The position numbers were made by a program, and so were the translations under genes. From Nymphaea colorata (taxonomy: Eukaryota; Streptophyta; Magnoliopsida; Nymphaeales; Nymphaeaceae), in NCBI RefSeq assembly GCF_008831285.2, contig NC_045141.1, positions 24,661,315 through 24,725,314 on the forward strand: 64,000 nt of DNA, written 5' to 3'. Position 1 is the first letter of the stretch. Every line of letters starts with the position of its first letter. Below, in pieces: positions 18,499 through 31,262 of this stretch. The notes under the pieces were generated by a model. That model saw only the letters and a list, made by a program, of their open reading frames with translations. It was not told where the DNA came from and did no database searches.

Positions 18499-19302
18499 TC
18501 AATTATGACAATCCACCAAGGTAGGAAACATGAGCGTTGGCTTCGGCCTTGTGAAGTCGGAGCCGGGTTTGAAGTCTGAGAACTCGGAAGCCGGCTCAGA
18601 GTCGTCGGGGGCCGGCAGGTTGAGATCGAGAGTGAATGCATTCTTTGGTTTCTTGGAGTCGGGCGAATCTGAAACGATGCGGTGGCGCCTCATGTGCCCG
18701 CCGAGAGCCTGCCCAGATGTGAATTCCGATCCGCAGATGGAGCACTCGTGCACCTTCGGTTTCCCTCCCGCCTTGCCCCCTCCTTGCTGCTGCTGCTGCA
18801 TCACCACCGCCATGCTTGCCACCTTGAACAACCTGAACCCCTCCTCTTCCGACGGAGCGGCGGCTACCGCCTTCTCTTTCTCTTCTCCGGCCTTGGGCTT
18901 CTTGTGGCTAGCCCGGTGCCCCCCCAGCGCCTGGAACGAAGGGAAGCACTTGCTGCACGTCTTGCACTCATACAAATCCGGCCCCCGCTTGCTCACAAAG
19001 TTCGTCGCTCGAGCATCCGTCCCCGTCTCCACCGCCCCCCCCGGCGAATTCGGCTTCGGCCCATCCCCGCCGCTCTGAGCCAGGAGAATGAGGCAATTCG
19101 CCATGTCCTCGTCTTCCTCGGCGCTGTAGCTGAACTCCGCGGTCGATGTCGTCGCCGCCGGAGATGCCATCACCCGCTCATCACTGGTTGAGCTCGCCAT
19201 GGCAGGCGCAGGCGACTGCCGGTGCCTCTTGGTCCGCTTCCCCTTCACTATGTGGCTGAGGTCCCCGTGACCAACTTCCATGGCTTCGTCGGTAGCCTCC
19301 AT
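18499..19302 (-). CDS. C2H2 zinc-finger transcriptional repressor, ZAT5-like
   Basis: Single-exon gene of 267 aa. The ATG at 19302 ([10 protein letters not shown]) is the first true start; the frame extends nine codons upstream only through a TTG. In order: basic nuclear signal KGKRTKR (20-26); an acidic/leucine L-box-like stretch [13 protein letters not shown] (64-76); finger 1 with C113, C116, H129, H133 and QALGGH; a Gln/Gly-rich linker (169-181); finger 2 with C187, C190, H203, H207 and QALGGH; and an EAR repression motif LDLNLP (225-230). This order is that of plant C1-class ZAT/AZF proteins, which bind DNA through the QALGGH helices and recruit co-repressors through EAR, often in stress responses. 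The N-terminus resembles ZAT5. The coding region is far more GC-rich than its flanks. The family call is firm; the target genes are unknown. Confidence 0.93.
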   Translation of the reverse strand: MEATDEAMEVGHGDLSHIVKGKRTKRHRQSPAPAMASSTSDERVMASPAATTSTAEFSYSAEEDEDMANCLILLAQSGGDGPKPNSPGGAVETGTDARATNFVSKRGPDLYECKTCSKCFPSFQALGGHRASHKKPKAGEEKEKAVAAAPSEEEGFRLFKVASMAVVMQQQQQGGGKAGGKPKVHECSICGSEFTSGQALGGHMRRHRIVSDSPDSKKPKNAFTLDLNLPAPDDSEPASEFSDFKPGSDFTRPKPTLMFPTLVDCHN

Positions 19303-19340
19303 ACCCACAGCCAGGAAGAACAAGAACAAGAAGTAAAGTC

Positions 19341-19368
19341 AGAGAAAGAGAGAGAGAGAGAGAGAGAG
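19341..19368. repeat. (GA)n tract in the ZAT-like 5' leader
   Basis: This is a (CT)n tract on the coding strand, about 40-65 nt before the ATG and downstream of the TATA box, so inside the predicted 5' UTR. Plant leaders often carry CT-rich tracts, and GAGA-type repeats can be bound by BBR/BPC factors. Confidence 0.85.
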
Positions 19369-19430
19369 GAAGGAGGTTGTTGGTGTCTATGGATCTTCCT
19401 TGCAGGGTGGATCACCAAGGAGGGGAGGAG

Positions 19431-19440
19431 TTATTTATAG
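19431..19440 (-). promoter_or_regulatory. TATA box of the ZAT-like gene
   Basis: On the minus strand this reads CTATAAATAA, about 130 nt before the ATG at 19302. It places transcription start near 19405 and a leader of about 100 nt that includes the CT tract. Confidence 0.7.
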
Positions 19441-22400
19441 GTGAGAGAGTGGGTGCAGTCAAAGCCGCCCTCGTCTCCCCCGTGAAGAGTAACCGTGAAA
19501 GAGTCCTAGAAGCAAGCAAGCAAGCAAGCAAGCAGGGTTGCCAGATGGTTCCGTTTTCCTTTTTTTATAAGCATGTCTTTTTTATATATAGACCATCCTA
19601 AGAAGATAAAAAAAGAAAGAGGAAAAGAATGAAGGGTGGGGAAGTAGTGAAGGAGAGGTAGGGATTGAAGGAAGGAAGTAAGGCTTAGCCTCAGACAGGC
19701 AGGCGTAACAGAAAAAGATGCTAAAATTATACACTCGAACAAAGCAAGCAACAACTGCTAGCTTTTCACTAATAATTGCACCCTCCAGGACAGACTAGTA
19801 TCACAAATATTTCTGCTGCAGTTTATTGGCTTCCAGCGGTTCCGTGAAAGAAGAAAAGTCGGGCTTCCTTTTCGTTGGGTTTTGAGATGGGGAGTTGTTA
19901 ATTTTGTGGCGCCAGATCGTAGTAATTAATTGACAGACGTCGATGGCTGCAGGGAACCAGTAGATTTCTGGAAACCGCCGTTCTTAGCTTTTCTGCAGAT
20001 TCTGAATTTAACTAAGACCATCCAAGATGTTGGTATTAAGAGATCTGGACGGTGGTGATGGTCAGATCAACAGCGGGGATTCGCTTTATTTTTTAAACAT
20101 TTTCTTGTGTTTGTATCTGAAAGGGGAGGAGAGAGTGAGGCACGTACACAACAGTGTCCTTTGCGTGGTTAACCTCAACTCTTTGTGTTTACATCTCTGT
20201 GCCATGTGTCGAGAAACAGTAAACGGAAATGATGAAACCATGCATCCATGTTCACCCAACCTGAAAATTCTCACCTCATAAATTTCCAAACCCCAAATAA
20301 ACAAGGGAGAAGAAAAAAAAGGCAGGGAAAGAAAAGTGGGAAGAGATTCGGTTGGCTTGCAAGCAAACCCGTTCCTTTTTCTTGCGATTCTCTCACACAG
20401 GATTGAACTGCAAGCCTGGAAGCCCAGTGGCCCTTCACACCACGTAAAACGCGGTGCTCCACTGCTCCCCAATTAGATTGTTTGTTTATTTAGAGAGAGA
20501 AAGAGGTTTTTTCTGCGGGTATTGTGAGAGGGGAGTGGTGGCAAGTCAATGGGGGAGAGAGGTGGTGGTGAGCAGATTCTTGGCGTAATGAATTGCTTCG
20601 GTCTCTGGCTTGTTGTTGGTTGCGGGGAGAGAGGGCAGCACGTAAGGGCAAACCCTCCTCCCGCAGTAGGTGGTGGTGCTAATGGTGGAAGCAAGCAAAG
20701 CATCCTGTTTGGTGGAAAAAGCATATGTAGATTCTCACTCCTCATCCCCTCTTCTCCTACATCACAATCTCTATCCCCTTTAAATATTATTTCACATAAA
20801 CAACTTCCTACTGAACCACTACCACTGTCCTGCTACTGTCAACAACCACCCGGGCGCCATTACCAGTGCTGCTAGCTAACTCTCCTGCTAGCTACTAGTG
20901 GTAGTGGCAGTAAAATATTCTCCTCTCAATCATGCCTCTCATCGTTCAATTGAAAAAGACGCAAACCTGGCCATCGGTGTCCGTTTAGGGAAGTAGACGA
21001 GAAGGGAAATTGGTTAGCAGGTTGGAGTTGAAGGCTCATAAGTGTTGTTAAAAGTAGGAAATGAAGATGAAAATGACCATATGTGTCTGATATTATTGTG
21101 GGGGTTCAGCAATTATGTTGCTTAATATAATGGAAAGGTGAAGGTGGGTTAACTGGTATCAATTATGAAAGTAGGGGATGGTTAGAATCGTTTGGTTTGT
21201 GGTCCATCTTCTGGATCAAGCTCACTCTAATAAAAATTATTCAAGTTGAAATTAATTAACTATAAAGAAAATCCTTGCATTATTTGTTAATGGTGGTTTA
21301 CAAGGGATTAAGCGTCACTAATTTGATTCCAGATACACCTTGGAAAGGCATTAAAGAATAGACTTGACTTTTGTTTTTTTTAATACTTCAAGACGAGATG
21401 ATGATCATTGCATTTGGGTTTCCACAAAATACTAAAAAGAGAAAGCAAACTGAAACTCTGATGGCTTTGTGTGGCAAATTTTGTTCAGTTGCCGATCACA
21501 GACGTTTTGGTTCTCTGACAAGAAGATAAAAACATCACCATCTTTTATAATTAAAATTTGTCTCTCGAATCCGTTTCTGACCTTTTCTTTCCCCGATTCC
21601 CTCATTCATTATCTTCAGATGAAATGGGATTGATGGAATATTTCTGATAACATTAGATGAATCGGATTGATGGAAATCAGAGAGCGAGATTAGCTATGTC
21701 TTTTAATCCGATGCCCAAGTTGCCAGTCCAGTACTACTAAGCAACATGGTTAATGCTAAACCACAACTTAGTTCCTTCCTACTGTTTTTAAAATTTTCTT
21801 TGCGAGTTTACTATTATTATAATGGCGAACTAAGTCAAGAGGAAAAGAGCAGTACAGGTTGCACTGGCAGCAAAGTGTTTAGAATAGTACTTCCTGAATA
21901 CTCGCTCCACTCCTCTCACGTCACCCACGAGAGTTTTAGTTTACTTCTCAGCCACTCATAAACATGTTTGTTGCAACCATGTACCAATCCCCACCCCATT
22001 AATTAATCCCAACTTGGCGAAACAAAAATCCCTTCCTCGTAACAGTATTATTGTTGTTACTGCAAAGAATTACCATAGATTGAAGAGTACTCTCTCTGCT
22101 GCTTCCTAAAGAAAGAAAAGAGAAAAAAAATGGGGTTGTTGCAGAGGATAATTAGTTACAGAACACTCGCTTGCTTGAGTCCCATTTTGTGGACCATCAG
22201 AATTGAAAATTGAAAGGTCCCAGTACATTTCTCTCAGAGAGAGAGAGAGAGATTCCGTATGCGTAGATAATTGGGGTGCATGACACATACAACTTGCTTG
22301 GAAAGATGCAAAAGAAACAGTGATAACCTGGCCTAATCTTGGAAGTCTTTCTTTTTTTTTTCCCCCTTTTTTGATGACTGATCATGGAGGTTGTTCATCA

Positions 22401-24240
22401 GAAATGAAACGGATGCCTTTTTCTGCTACCATTTATGTATGGGCAGCTGATTACATGATCCAATCCACCCCATCAACCATGAAAATTTGCAGAAACTCAA
22501 AACCTTTAGTGGTTCTAAAAGTTATTATGATCCTAGGCTTGCATAATTAAGCCTAATCCAAGAGGATAATATTCAGTAATTGGTAGCTCAAAGTTGCAGA
22601 AAAACTGAATCTTGTTTACACGATTACTTCAATAAATTGCTTGGGCGGCGAAAAAGGGACCCTCCGCCTGGTCAGATGATTAGTATTTAGAACCTTCAAA
22701 TTCAAGAAAGTCTGGCAGTTTGGCATTAAGACGCATCTTTTAGCCTAATCTGGCAAGGATCTGCGGCTTACCAATGAAAAGGAAAAGAGTTCCTCTGGAG
22801 CTAATCCAAATGACTCGATCGTTCTTAACTAATATACACCACTTGTCAGACTGAAGACAGAGACATCTGCTGCCAGTGAAAAAAAAAAGGGGGAAATTTT
22901 TTCTGTGCCCGAAACCTTTTCATCTCTTTGTTAAAGATTGAAACGTCCATGAAGCGGCACTCTTTGCACTTATACTGTTGAGGTAAGCACGACTTTTTGG
23001 CAGCTTTTAATATAGCGTGTAGACAACACAGTCCTTGCTCAGCGCCCCCACTAAAACGAGTCTTGGAAGCATGTATTCTTGAGGGCCAATTTTTTTCCTC
23101 TACGCCACAAGATGGTCCAAACTCAAGAAAGACTATTTTCTTTTGTTTTCCAAATGTTCTTAAGCCATTTGAATGTCTTTAAGAAAGTTTTTATAACTCT
23201 GGTATACGTTCCCAGCACGTTGACTACTTTTTCTTCGTTTTTTTTTCAGAAAATACAGATGTTCTGTTTCATACAGAAGAAGGAAAGATAGAACAGAAGA
23301 CTTATTTCAGGAATATATTGTGAAACATAAAATGGGGAGTGCCCTGTTCGGTGAAGAAATCTCATTGTTGCTTGTTTTATCCTGCAACAGCACCTTGCAG
23401 ACCAATTCCCCAAGTCAAGATTTCTTGGCAGAGGATGACAGAATCAGGAACAATCGACTTTGGCAGTGTAGCAAACGCAATTGCTTAAAGCAGAGGTCCA
23501 AGTCCATGCTCATAATTTAAAGGTTATAATGCTTTTAACAGAAGCTTCCATCCAGTCTTTCTTTTTTCTCCACAGATTGCTTTCCTAAAAGCAACTTCTG
23601 CCTTGTAATTATTCATATGGGTGATCCAGACTTGTTGAGCTCTTCCTTTAAAATCAAACCTCATACTACAATCTCTCTTAAAAGTCTTTAATTTATATTC
23701 TCCTTTTCTCTCGATGGACCATCTATATGAAAGTCTTCCCGTCTACCATATAGTGGCAAATCCTGAAACAGTAGACTAAGAAAATCGATTTTGGATTAGA
23801 TTCGCTGTACCAAGAAAGAGGACAACCTCAAAGCCTGAACCGAAGACCGTTTGCACCCCTAAATACTCAGCTAGCTCATTAATAAAACGAAGTCATTCAA
23901 TAAAATAATGCAACTCTCTGAAAGTTGCTCACACATCAAACAAGTGCAGATCAATATGATACATTATTGGTAAAAGAATTGCAGGTATTTTTGCGCATTG
24001 GACTAGCTCTGATCCTTTGAAGAGTCAATAGAGGAACCATCAAACAGTATCAGCTCAAGCCATAGCCCCACTGTAATTTGCTGGCAAGCTTTATATGGAG
24101 AAGCACTAAGTTGTTTCAAGGGCATCAGAACATTAGCGAAGATCCGATGGAAATTGAGACCGGGATGTGTTGGCAACTTTCATAGAAGGCTGGTTTTGAT
24201 CAACAATGCTAAGCTTATGTTTTGCTTTTAATTACGTTGA

Positions 24241-24345
24241 AAAGTTAGTTATTTGGATTGAGAATAATTTACCTAAGATAAAATGCTCTGAGAAAAGTTA
24301 GTTATTTGCATTGAGAATAATTTACCTAAGATAAAATGCTCTGAG
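24241..24345. repeat. Recent 53-bp tandem duplication
   Basis: Two adjacent copies begin aaagttagttatttg and end aaaatgctctgag. I see only one substitution (g to c) between them, so the event is young. Confidence 0.95.
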
Positions 24346-24627
24346 GTTTGGATGCAGTCTAGCTATATACAACGGGCCAGGCTCGAGTAAGGCCCAAATA
24401 GGGTCGGACTTGCCCGGCAAAGCTGCCTCGGACCCACTCAGGCCTGGTCTTATAGCGGCTTTTACAGGGTCAGAATCAGTCGGCTTTGTTGATTTCTGCA
24501 ACGGGCCAAGCCTCGCTGCGAGTGGATACTGCCTAGGGCTGGCGGGCAGTGGCGGAGTCACATGATGGCTGTTGCCGACACCAATATGTTTGTTTATTTG
24601 TACATTAATACTTATATTTATTTGATT

Positions 24628-24630
<3 letters not shown>

Positions 24631-24700
<70 letters not shown>
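24631..24700. repeat. (TA)35 microsatellite
   Basis: About 70 bp of pure TA. The apparent open frames across it on both strands (YI repeats) are artefacts of the dinucleotide. Confidence 0.97.
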
Positions 24701-24704
<4 letters not shown>

Positions 24705-26360
24705 CATTAAAGTTATTGAATTAGTGCCTCTCCAGCTAGCCTGATTTAAGTATCTGGACTCGAACCTGTTGCCAGATGGAAGATGAGTAGGTTGGGTAAG
24801 CGGTATATAGTGGGGTAAGTGTGCTAGATAATGTGACCGATAGACGGGCTGATTATGTTTAGCATAACTTGGGGTATAAAAAGTCTTCACCCACTTGTTA
24901 AAAATAAATAATCAAAATAACGGTAAAAAAACCATGCCCCTTTAGGTAAATAATAATACTAAGAAATATAAGAATAATATTATGTATAATAATCTTAACG
25001 GGGGCGTTTGGTGCTTAAATTATATAAGCAGTTTTGGAGATGGAGTGCTTGGGTGACATCAAAATTGGGTTTGAGAAGAACAACTCATTTTCCACACAAC
25101 ATGGTTTTTCTCCATTAAAAAAAAAAGTTTTAGGTGTGTCATTCAAACGTATAAATTCAGAACTCATAAAAAAACTTGATTTCATCAGCCAAGATTTCAT
25201 AAAATTATCTTAAATAAGGGTGTCATCAAAACCCCATAAAGTTTTTGGTTTTATTTTGGCATTTTGTATCCTGAAGTGACATCTCATCACCTTATTTTTA
25301 ATTGAAATGCGATTTTTTTTCTCTCTCATGCTGTCGCCATATTTTAAACCAATAATGTCAACTAAAGTATTTCCACCTATTCGAAAACAAAAAAAAAAAA
25401 GAAAAGAAAAGAAAAGTGGGTTATTTTCATGTTTTTTGTTCACATTATTACAAAATTAGACAAACCGGAGGTGATAAATTCGCATGAATATTCGTTTAGC
25501 TAAAGATGAAGCTTGAAACGGCGGAGTTTAATTCGTTTACAAATAAGCTACAGTGCACGAAAGTTCTGTTGACTCGGTGTATCAGATTCGCGCAAAAAGA
25601 AGCAAGAACAGAGTGACCCAAGGTTTGACAGCACAATAATCACCAAAAGCGTCTAATGCATTAGAGCTTGGCTCGAATTTGATGCATCCTCGTCCTGTGA
25701 TTCCCGTAGATGTGCTCCTTAATGTCCTTATATATACTGGACATGAAAATTTTTGGCATATATATGATCTATAAGGATCTCCAGCGCTACCTTGACTGTT
25801 CATTTATGAAGAAGATATGATTTTAAAGAAAAGAAGGGACAAAATTGCACCAAGACCAGTGATTCTACATATAGATAGATCGTCTTCACAAGTTTGTGCA
25901 AGAAAGGAACAGTTATGAACAGGAAGGAATTGGATCAATGCCATCTAAGTTCTTGCTTTTACTTGAAAGGAGAGAAGATAGTTGCAGATTCCTTCTTTGA
26001 GGAGAACTCTTATGCCTTTAAGACTGTCCTTGACAAAGTGCTGCCAAGCAGGAGAATTCGTCCTCGTCTTGCTTGTACGCTTATTTCAAATCAACCATAG
26101 AGCACGTTGCATGTTCGAGGGCCGAACACACACACACACACTGCTCACACTGAGGGGTATTTGGATTATCAACTGAAAAAAAAAAGAAAAGGCATTTTTG
26201 GGTATTTAAAAATGCCACTTTTTCTCCATTTTCGTTTTTGTCTTAAAAGCCAAGGGTCTTTTGGTCATTTGGGTGCATGTTGGGGCCGAACTTCTTTGAT
26301 TCAGCCTACCCTTACATGAGTTGCTTGTACTCAGAGACTTGTTTTCCTTTTTTTTTTTTT

Positions 26361-26602
26361 TTTCTTTCAGGTCCAGTTTGATGCACATAGGTTTTACTCT
26401 CCATCAAGGAAAACTTACCCTTTTTTACGGCTTTTCATACTCAAATCAAACACATGAAAAATTACTTTGCCAAATTACTTCCTTTTTTTTCTTTCACGCC
26501 TCTTTTGATGCACAGAGATTTTACTGTGAATCGGAAAAAACTTACCCTTTTTGTACTACTTTTCATACTCAAATCAAACATATGAAAGTTTACCTTGCCA
26601 AA
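26361..26602. repeat. Diverged tandem duplication, about 120-bp unit
   Basis: Both halves contain, in order, ctttca, ttgatgcaca, ttttact, aacttaccctttt, cttttcatactcaaatcaaa and catga/tatga, followed by a 'ttgcca' word. A third, shorter trace may follow at 26640-26710. The divergence suggests an older event than 24241-24345. Confidence 0.75.
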
Positions 26603-27143
26603 ATCGATGGATTAGGGTAATTTTACCCTGGAAAAAAAGTCGGACCTCTTCCTATCGATTTTCTTTCATGATAATTTTACTGTTCAAAATTTTATTTTGC
26701 CATCAAACCGGACCTCAATAAATTATAATTGTGGTTACGACTCACTCACTGTCAAAGGATTGAGTGCATGTGATTTGGATCGTCTTCTTAAGCACACCCA
26801 ATTAACATGCCAAACTCAAAGAGAGCTCCTAAATTATATTAGAGAGAGGAAATGTATCCCAAACGCATTTTGACAAGCATTTAAAGCATATACCATTTTT
26901 CCATTTCTAACACACCTTGCTGTTGTAGCACACTTAGTCCTGTATAGATCTTCAACCCTCGTTTCTTTCTCTCCCTGCAACCAGTTGAGTAGGGTGACGT
27001 GTAGTAACCACTTCTACAAGAGCAATGGTGCATAAAGACAAGTGAGTTCCGTTCCGTGTATGCTGGGGGACAAGTAGCTTAAGCAACTGCATTCCTACAC
27101 AAGCAATTTTTTTTTTTTTTTTTGTATTTTTTAGGTACTCAAA

Positions 27144-27147
<4 letters not shown>

Positions 27148-27212
<65 letters not shown>
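27148..27212. repeat. (TA)n microsatellite
   Basis: About 65 bp of pure TA, preceded by a 20-bp T run at about 27107-27123. Another poly(A) run follows at 27345-27361. Confidence 0.97.
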
Positions 27213-27215
<3 letters not shown>

Positions 27216-29282
27216 TGGCTACAACTACCACTCGCCTACCGGCTACCAACACACAAGTTATATGAGGATGGCCTACCATTCTGTTCACAGGGCACCCACC
27301 GTCTTACTTTATTGAAGAAAACGTTTTTCTGGTTCTTCTTATGCCAAAAAAAAAAAAAAAAAATCTAACCTCCCGCAATCATCGCCAACCGTGAAGTAGG
27401 CACACCTTTTCCAATCGACATTAAGTAAAATCTCATGTAAATAAAGCCAAGAATCTCCTTTGGCCCTTTGGGAGGTGGAGTCGATCGAAAGAGAGACGGG
27501 AACTAAAAATTTTCGTTAAATTAGTTTCCAGAACGTAGTCGAAATAGCTCATCTTCACCTGAATTTTCATTTCCATTTTTCAGGTCGCTGCTGCTTATGA
27601 ACGAAGCTGTTGTTAGATTGGAGCGGCCATTTTTTCCGGCCAAAATCTCTTTCTAGCCGTCTGGTCTGGAAGTTCAACTGCCAGCAAATTGCTCAAGAAC
27701 ATAATGGAGGGGTCATATTTACAGAGATTATTCGAAAACGTGCGTCTCTTAGATCAGCAAGTCCTAATACATGACATGCACCTGCTACGTGATCAGTAAC
27801 TTACTTGCGGTGTATAAAAAGGTTTGATGTGGCAGAGAGTCGCTTTCACATACATGAAGCACATAATTATATGTTGCCTAAACGGCAGTCCAATGCTCGG
27901 CCATCAGAAAAATTTCTTCTGTATTTATGTGATAGAAGCACCTTTCCCATGTGCTTGCCGTTAACGCAGAGCTCCATCTAGCAAGCCGCGGGGTTGCCAA
28001 GATCACGCTCTCGTGAAGGGCGTTGAGAAAGCGATATGCCGTGTTGGAATTGGCATTTGCCAAATCCACTGTCGATGGCTATGCTTATTGGAAAAGCACT
28101 GTTCTTCCCAAACAATAAATGTTGCCGCCTTTGAACGGAGGCCGGCGTAGGAACGAGGGTGTTGAATCATTTACGCAAAGCGTGTTGGCAATTGCCACCT
28201 CGATCTGGGTGTCGTTGCATGAATTTTCTTTCGGTTTCTAATGGTGAGAGACAAATTACTAATGCTTTCTGAATGATCTTGGGATCAAAGATGATGTCAT
28301 TTGAGATTCATGCTGCTGTGAAATTCATCGATTTAGACCAAATGGGCCGATTTGAAAACTTTATTGTTTTAGTTCTGAAATTGTGTGTTGTATATATATT
28401 ATTCTAATTAATTACTTTTGAAAACTTAAATATGAAAATACCCATTTTATCTGTGCATACTGGTTCAACTGATATGGGCATGGGAAAGATATGGAGATTT
28501 TAATCTGCCAGATGGTCGGCCGACTGCCTGCTGGGGTCCATAACAGCGTTGTAGAAATGGGCTTGAATTGACCAATTTGAAGGACGATGATGTTTCACCA
28601 GATACATGGGCGCCACATGGTAGGTATTAGACTCTCACATACCAAATTTTAATGAGTATTTATTTTGGTTGTCAATTTGAATGAGATCCACAGTAGAAAT
28701 TAAGTTGCAAGTATAAAGCCAAGTTGTTTCTTTAAGAACTCAGAATAACTTTCAAAGAAGGAAAGTGAGGGGGGAAGAGAGAGAGAAAGAAAGACGAGGA
28801 AACAACTTAGTATTGTTAAACAAAACTTCTTGTCTCATTTGAGAGGTGTTTTGGTTTCTTGAAAAACAACTTGGCTTTTATATTTGCAGTTTAATTTTTA
28901 CCATCCAATCTCATGAGAATTGATCGCATGAATGATTCTATCAAGTCTGGTACAAGAGAGCCTATTTTCTTATATATAGGCATCAAGAGTTTGATAATTA
29001 CCTGTTTTCTTTATATATATATATATATATAGGCCGATTTACTGATCCAGTAACTTAACTGCTTCGATTCAATTTCCAAATTTGAGGAACAATGGTTGAC
29101 AAATGATATGCACATGCATTGAAATCATTGTTTTCATTTGGCTTTCGAATTATAAATGTGCACTGTAGACATAGGTATAAAGGCACGAGGAGAGATCCCC
29201 GAGGAGCTGAATGTCGGTGCCAACGCTTCAAAATCTTTCCTTCTTCTTCTATCTGCCAATGTTAATGACATTCATAATTTGG

Positions 29283-29285
<3 letters not shown>

Positions 29286-29335
<50 letters not shown>

Positions 29336-29413
29336 GAGAATGGCTGCCTGTTCAGGCTGGGGGTGCAAAGGAAGGTATCTGTTTGTGTGTGGGAGGGTGT
29401 ATTTTTGTGTGAA

Positions 29414-29462
<49 letters not shown>
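29286..29462. repeat. Facing (CT)n and (GA)n microsatellites
   Basis: A CT run of about 47 bp (29286-29332) and a GA run of about 47 bp (29416-29462) are separated by about 83 bp of unique, G-rich sequence. The two arms are mutually complementary, so a transcript or extruded DNA could fold into a long stem. Confidence 0.9.
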
Positions 29463-29465
<3 letters not shown>

Positions 29466-30886
29466 CAATTCTTCCTTGTGGCGTTGAGATACAGTAGAGG
29501 GATCTCTCTTTGCTAGAAGAATGCATATCAAGTTGATTATGGAGGTTACATGTGCCTCCCATTGACTCCCTTTTATCATTTCAATTGATGGGCACCAACT
29601 AAAAAAAGCAAAGCATGTTTTCTTATTCATTACTTTTACTTGTAAGAAAGCAAACTCAACTGTAGGAAGGTTACCTTTAGTTTCTTCGTTTTCTCTGAAG
29701 TAATCCAAATTTATAACGAATCTGCTTTTATGATGTAAAGTTCTTGTCATGGCAATATCCTTGCATCATGCAATTTCTCGCCTTTATAGAACAATTGAAT
29801 ATTCTTACCAGTGCTGCATTTTTCTCAAGAAGCCAACAATTGAAACGATAAATAATATACTTAAATAGCAATTTGGAACTTTCTTGTTCGCATTACAAAA
29901 TGCAGGTGTCACTATTCAGTTTAATAATCTTCTTTCAAGTGCCAATCTGATGCAGAAGAGTATCTTTCAATTGATTTTTAAATTTCAGAAGTTGTCAATC
30001 TATGTGCAAGTCAACTGAGTGATCTAAAACAGCACCAAGATCATGAATGTCGAGTGTTCGCTTGTCTTCTTAAATTTTTTGTTCACTAATGGTTAGGCAC
30101 TTCACTTCTAAACCACTTACCTAGACAATAATTTTTTTTTTTACCCCGGTCATACGTGCATTTGCGCTTTGAGGAAATGCACTTGGGCAGATGCAGGCTC
30201 TTAGTTTCATGGCATTCATAGACCACTTTCTGGAAGTTGGAAATCATTTTGCAGTAGATCATAATCTTAAGTCCCGTTTTAGTAGAGATCTGCCCATGTT
30301 TTCTTTAGATGGTACAAATTACCACTAGGAGCTGATGGATGATACTGACCAAAAAGGAGGACTTAAGAAGCCCTTGAATGTGTAATGTGACTGATCATCA
30401 CATCTCCTCTCTTCATTTTTAAAATAATGCAGACTTTGAATTTATTGTTTTCTTCGTGACATCAACTCTATGAAGCCTGAACTCAAAGGGTTGACAAAGT
30501 GAGGTGCGCCTTCGCTGTCATATAGATTAAATTGCTCACTGCTTACGCGTGATGAAGATTTAAGTGTGCAACTTGGATTTGAAGAAATATATCCAACGGT
30601 TTTACCGCTGCTTTGAAGATGGTTTAGGTGTGGAGTCTTGCTTTGGACTCTTCCAGGCCTAACTTTTTTTTTTTCCCTTAATGTTTTATCCCTTCATATT
30701 TATGCATTTTATTTCAACAGTTTCTCCAAGAACAGTACCGCAAGCTCTTCTTTTGCTGAGAGAATTATGCAAGACTAATTCTAATATATATATGCATTAA
30801 AAGATTCGGGCAGACTCATAGGACATTATAACACAATGTTTTATGACGCTACTCCAATCTTTGGAATAAGTTCATGATACAATAAC

Positions 30887-30922
30887 AAGCCCCGTGTTTC
30901 TTTTAAGCCCCGTGTTTCTTTT
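30887..30922. repeat. 18-bp perfect tandem duplication
   Basis: The unit aagccccgtgtttctttt occurs twice with no spacer. Confidence 0.95.
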
Positions 30923-31002
30923 TATGGTTCGTTTCAGTTTTTACTGCGATTGCATAGTGAGATAAAAATTTTGAAAGTCTGAAGAATTATACATGTAGGT
31001 AT

Positions 31003-31262
31003 TAGGCCTGGGCATCGGGCTGGCTTGACCCAATAAGAGTGGGGCCCGAGTCGGCCAGATGCCCGAAACCCGAACCCAGATTCAGCCCGATGCCCAAAAC
31101 CCGAGTCACGGCTAGGCCTGGTTAAATAAAAAATATTTTTAAATATAAAATTTATTTTTAATAACAATATATATATTATTAATAAAATAAAAATAATCTT
31201 AAAAACTTATCGAGCTGAATCAAACCCAGTTGGATACCGGGCCCATTGCCCACCTCTATCAA
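31003..31262. mobile_element. Candidate hAT-like MITE with 7-bp direct flanks
   Basis: The left end reads taggcctgggcatcgggc. The right end, reverse-complemented, reads tagaggtgggcaatgggc, an imperfect terminal inverted repeat. The 7-bp word taggtat flanks both sides (30996-31002 and 31263-31269) and could be a target-site duplication; hAT elements make 8 bp. The GC-rich ends bracket an AT-rich, non-coding core. Confidence 0.45.

Noticed and set aside
18530-19191. Two long plus-strand frames (182 and 169 aa)
   Set aside because: Antisense shadows of the GC-rich zinc-finger gene. The minus-strand frame has intact C2H2 and EAR motifs.
19303-19329. N-terminal extension of the zinc-finger frame
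   Set aside because: It begins at TTG, not ATG. The first ATG is at 19302 and gives a family-typical N-terminus.
24562-24890. Frames of YIYIYI repeats
   Set aside because: Translation of a (TA)n microsatellite, not a protein. The same applies to 26952-27215.
25006-25240. Possible MITE starting ggcgtttggtgc
   Set aside because: The right-end match (cattcaaacg or tcatcaaaac) is too short and no flanking duplication was seen.
29156-29750. Several overlapping frames with SLSLSL or ERERER repeats
   Set aside because: Produced by the (CT)n and (GA)n runs; no conserved sequence outside them.
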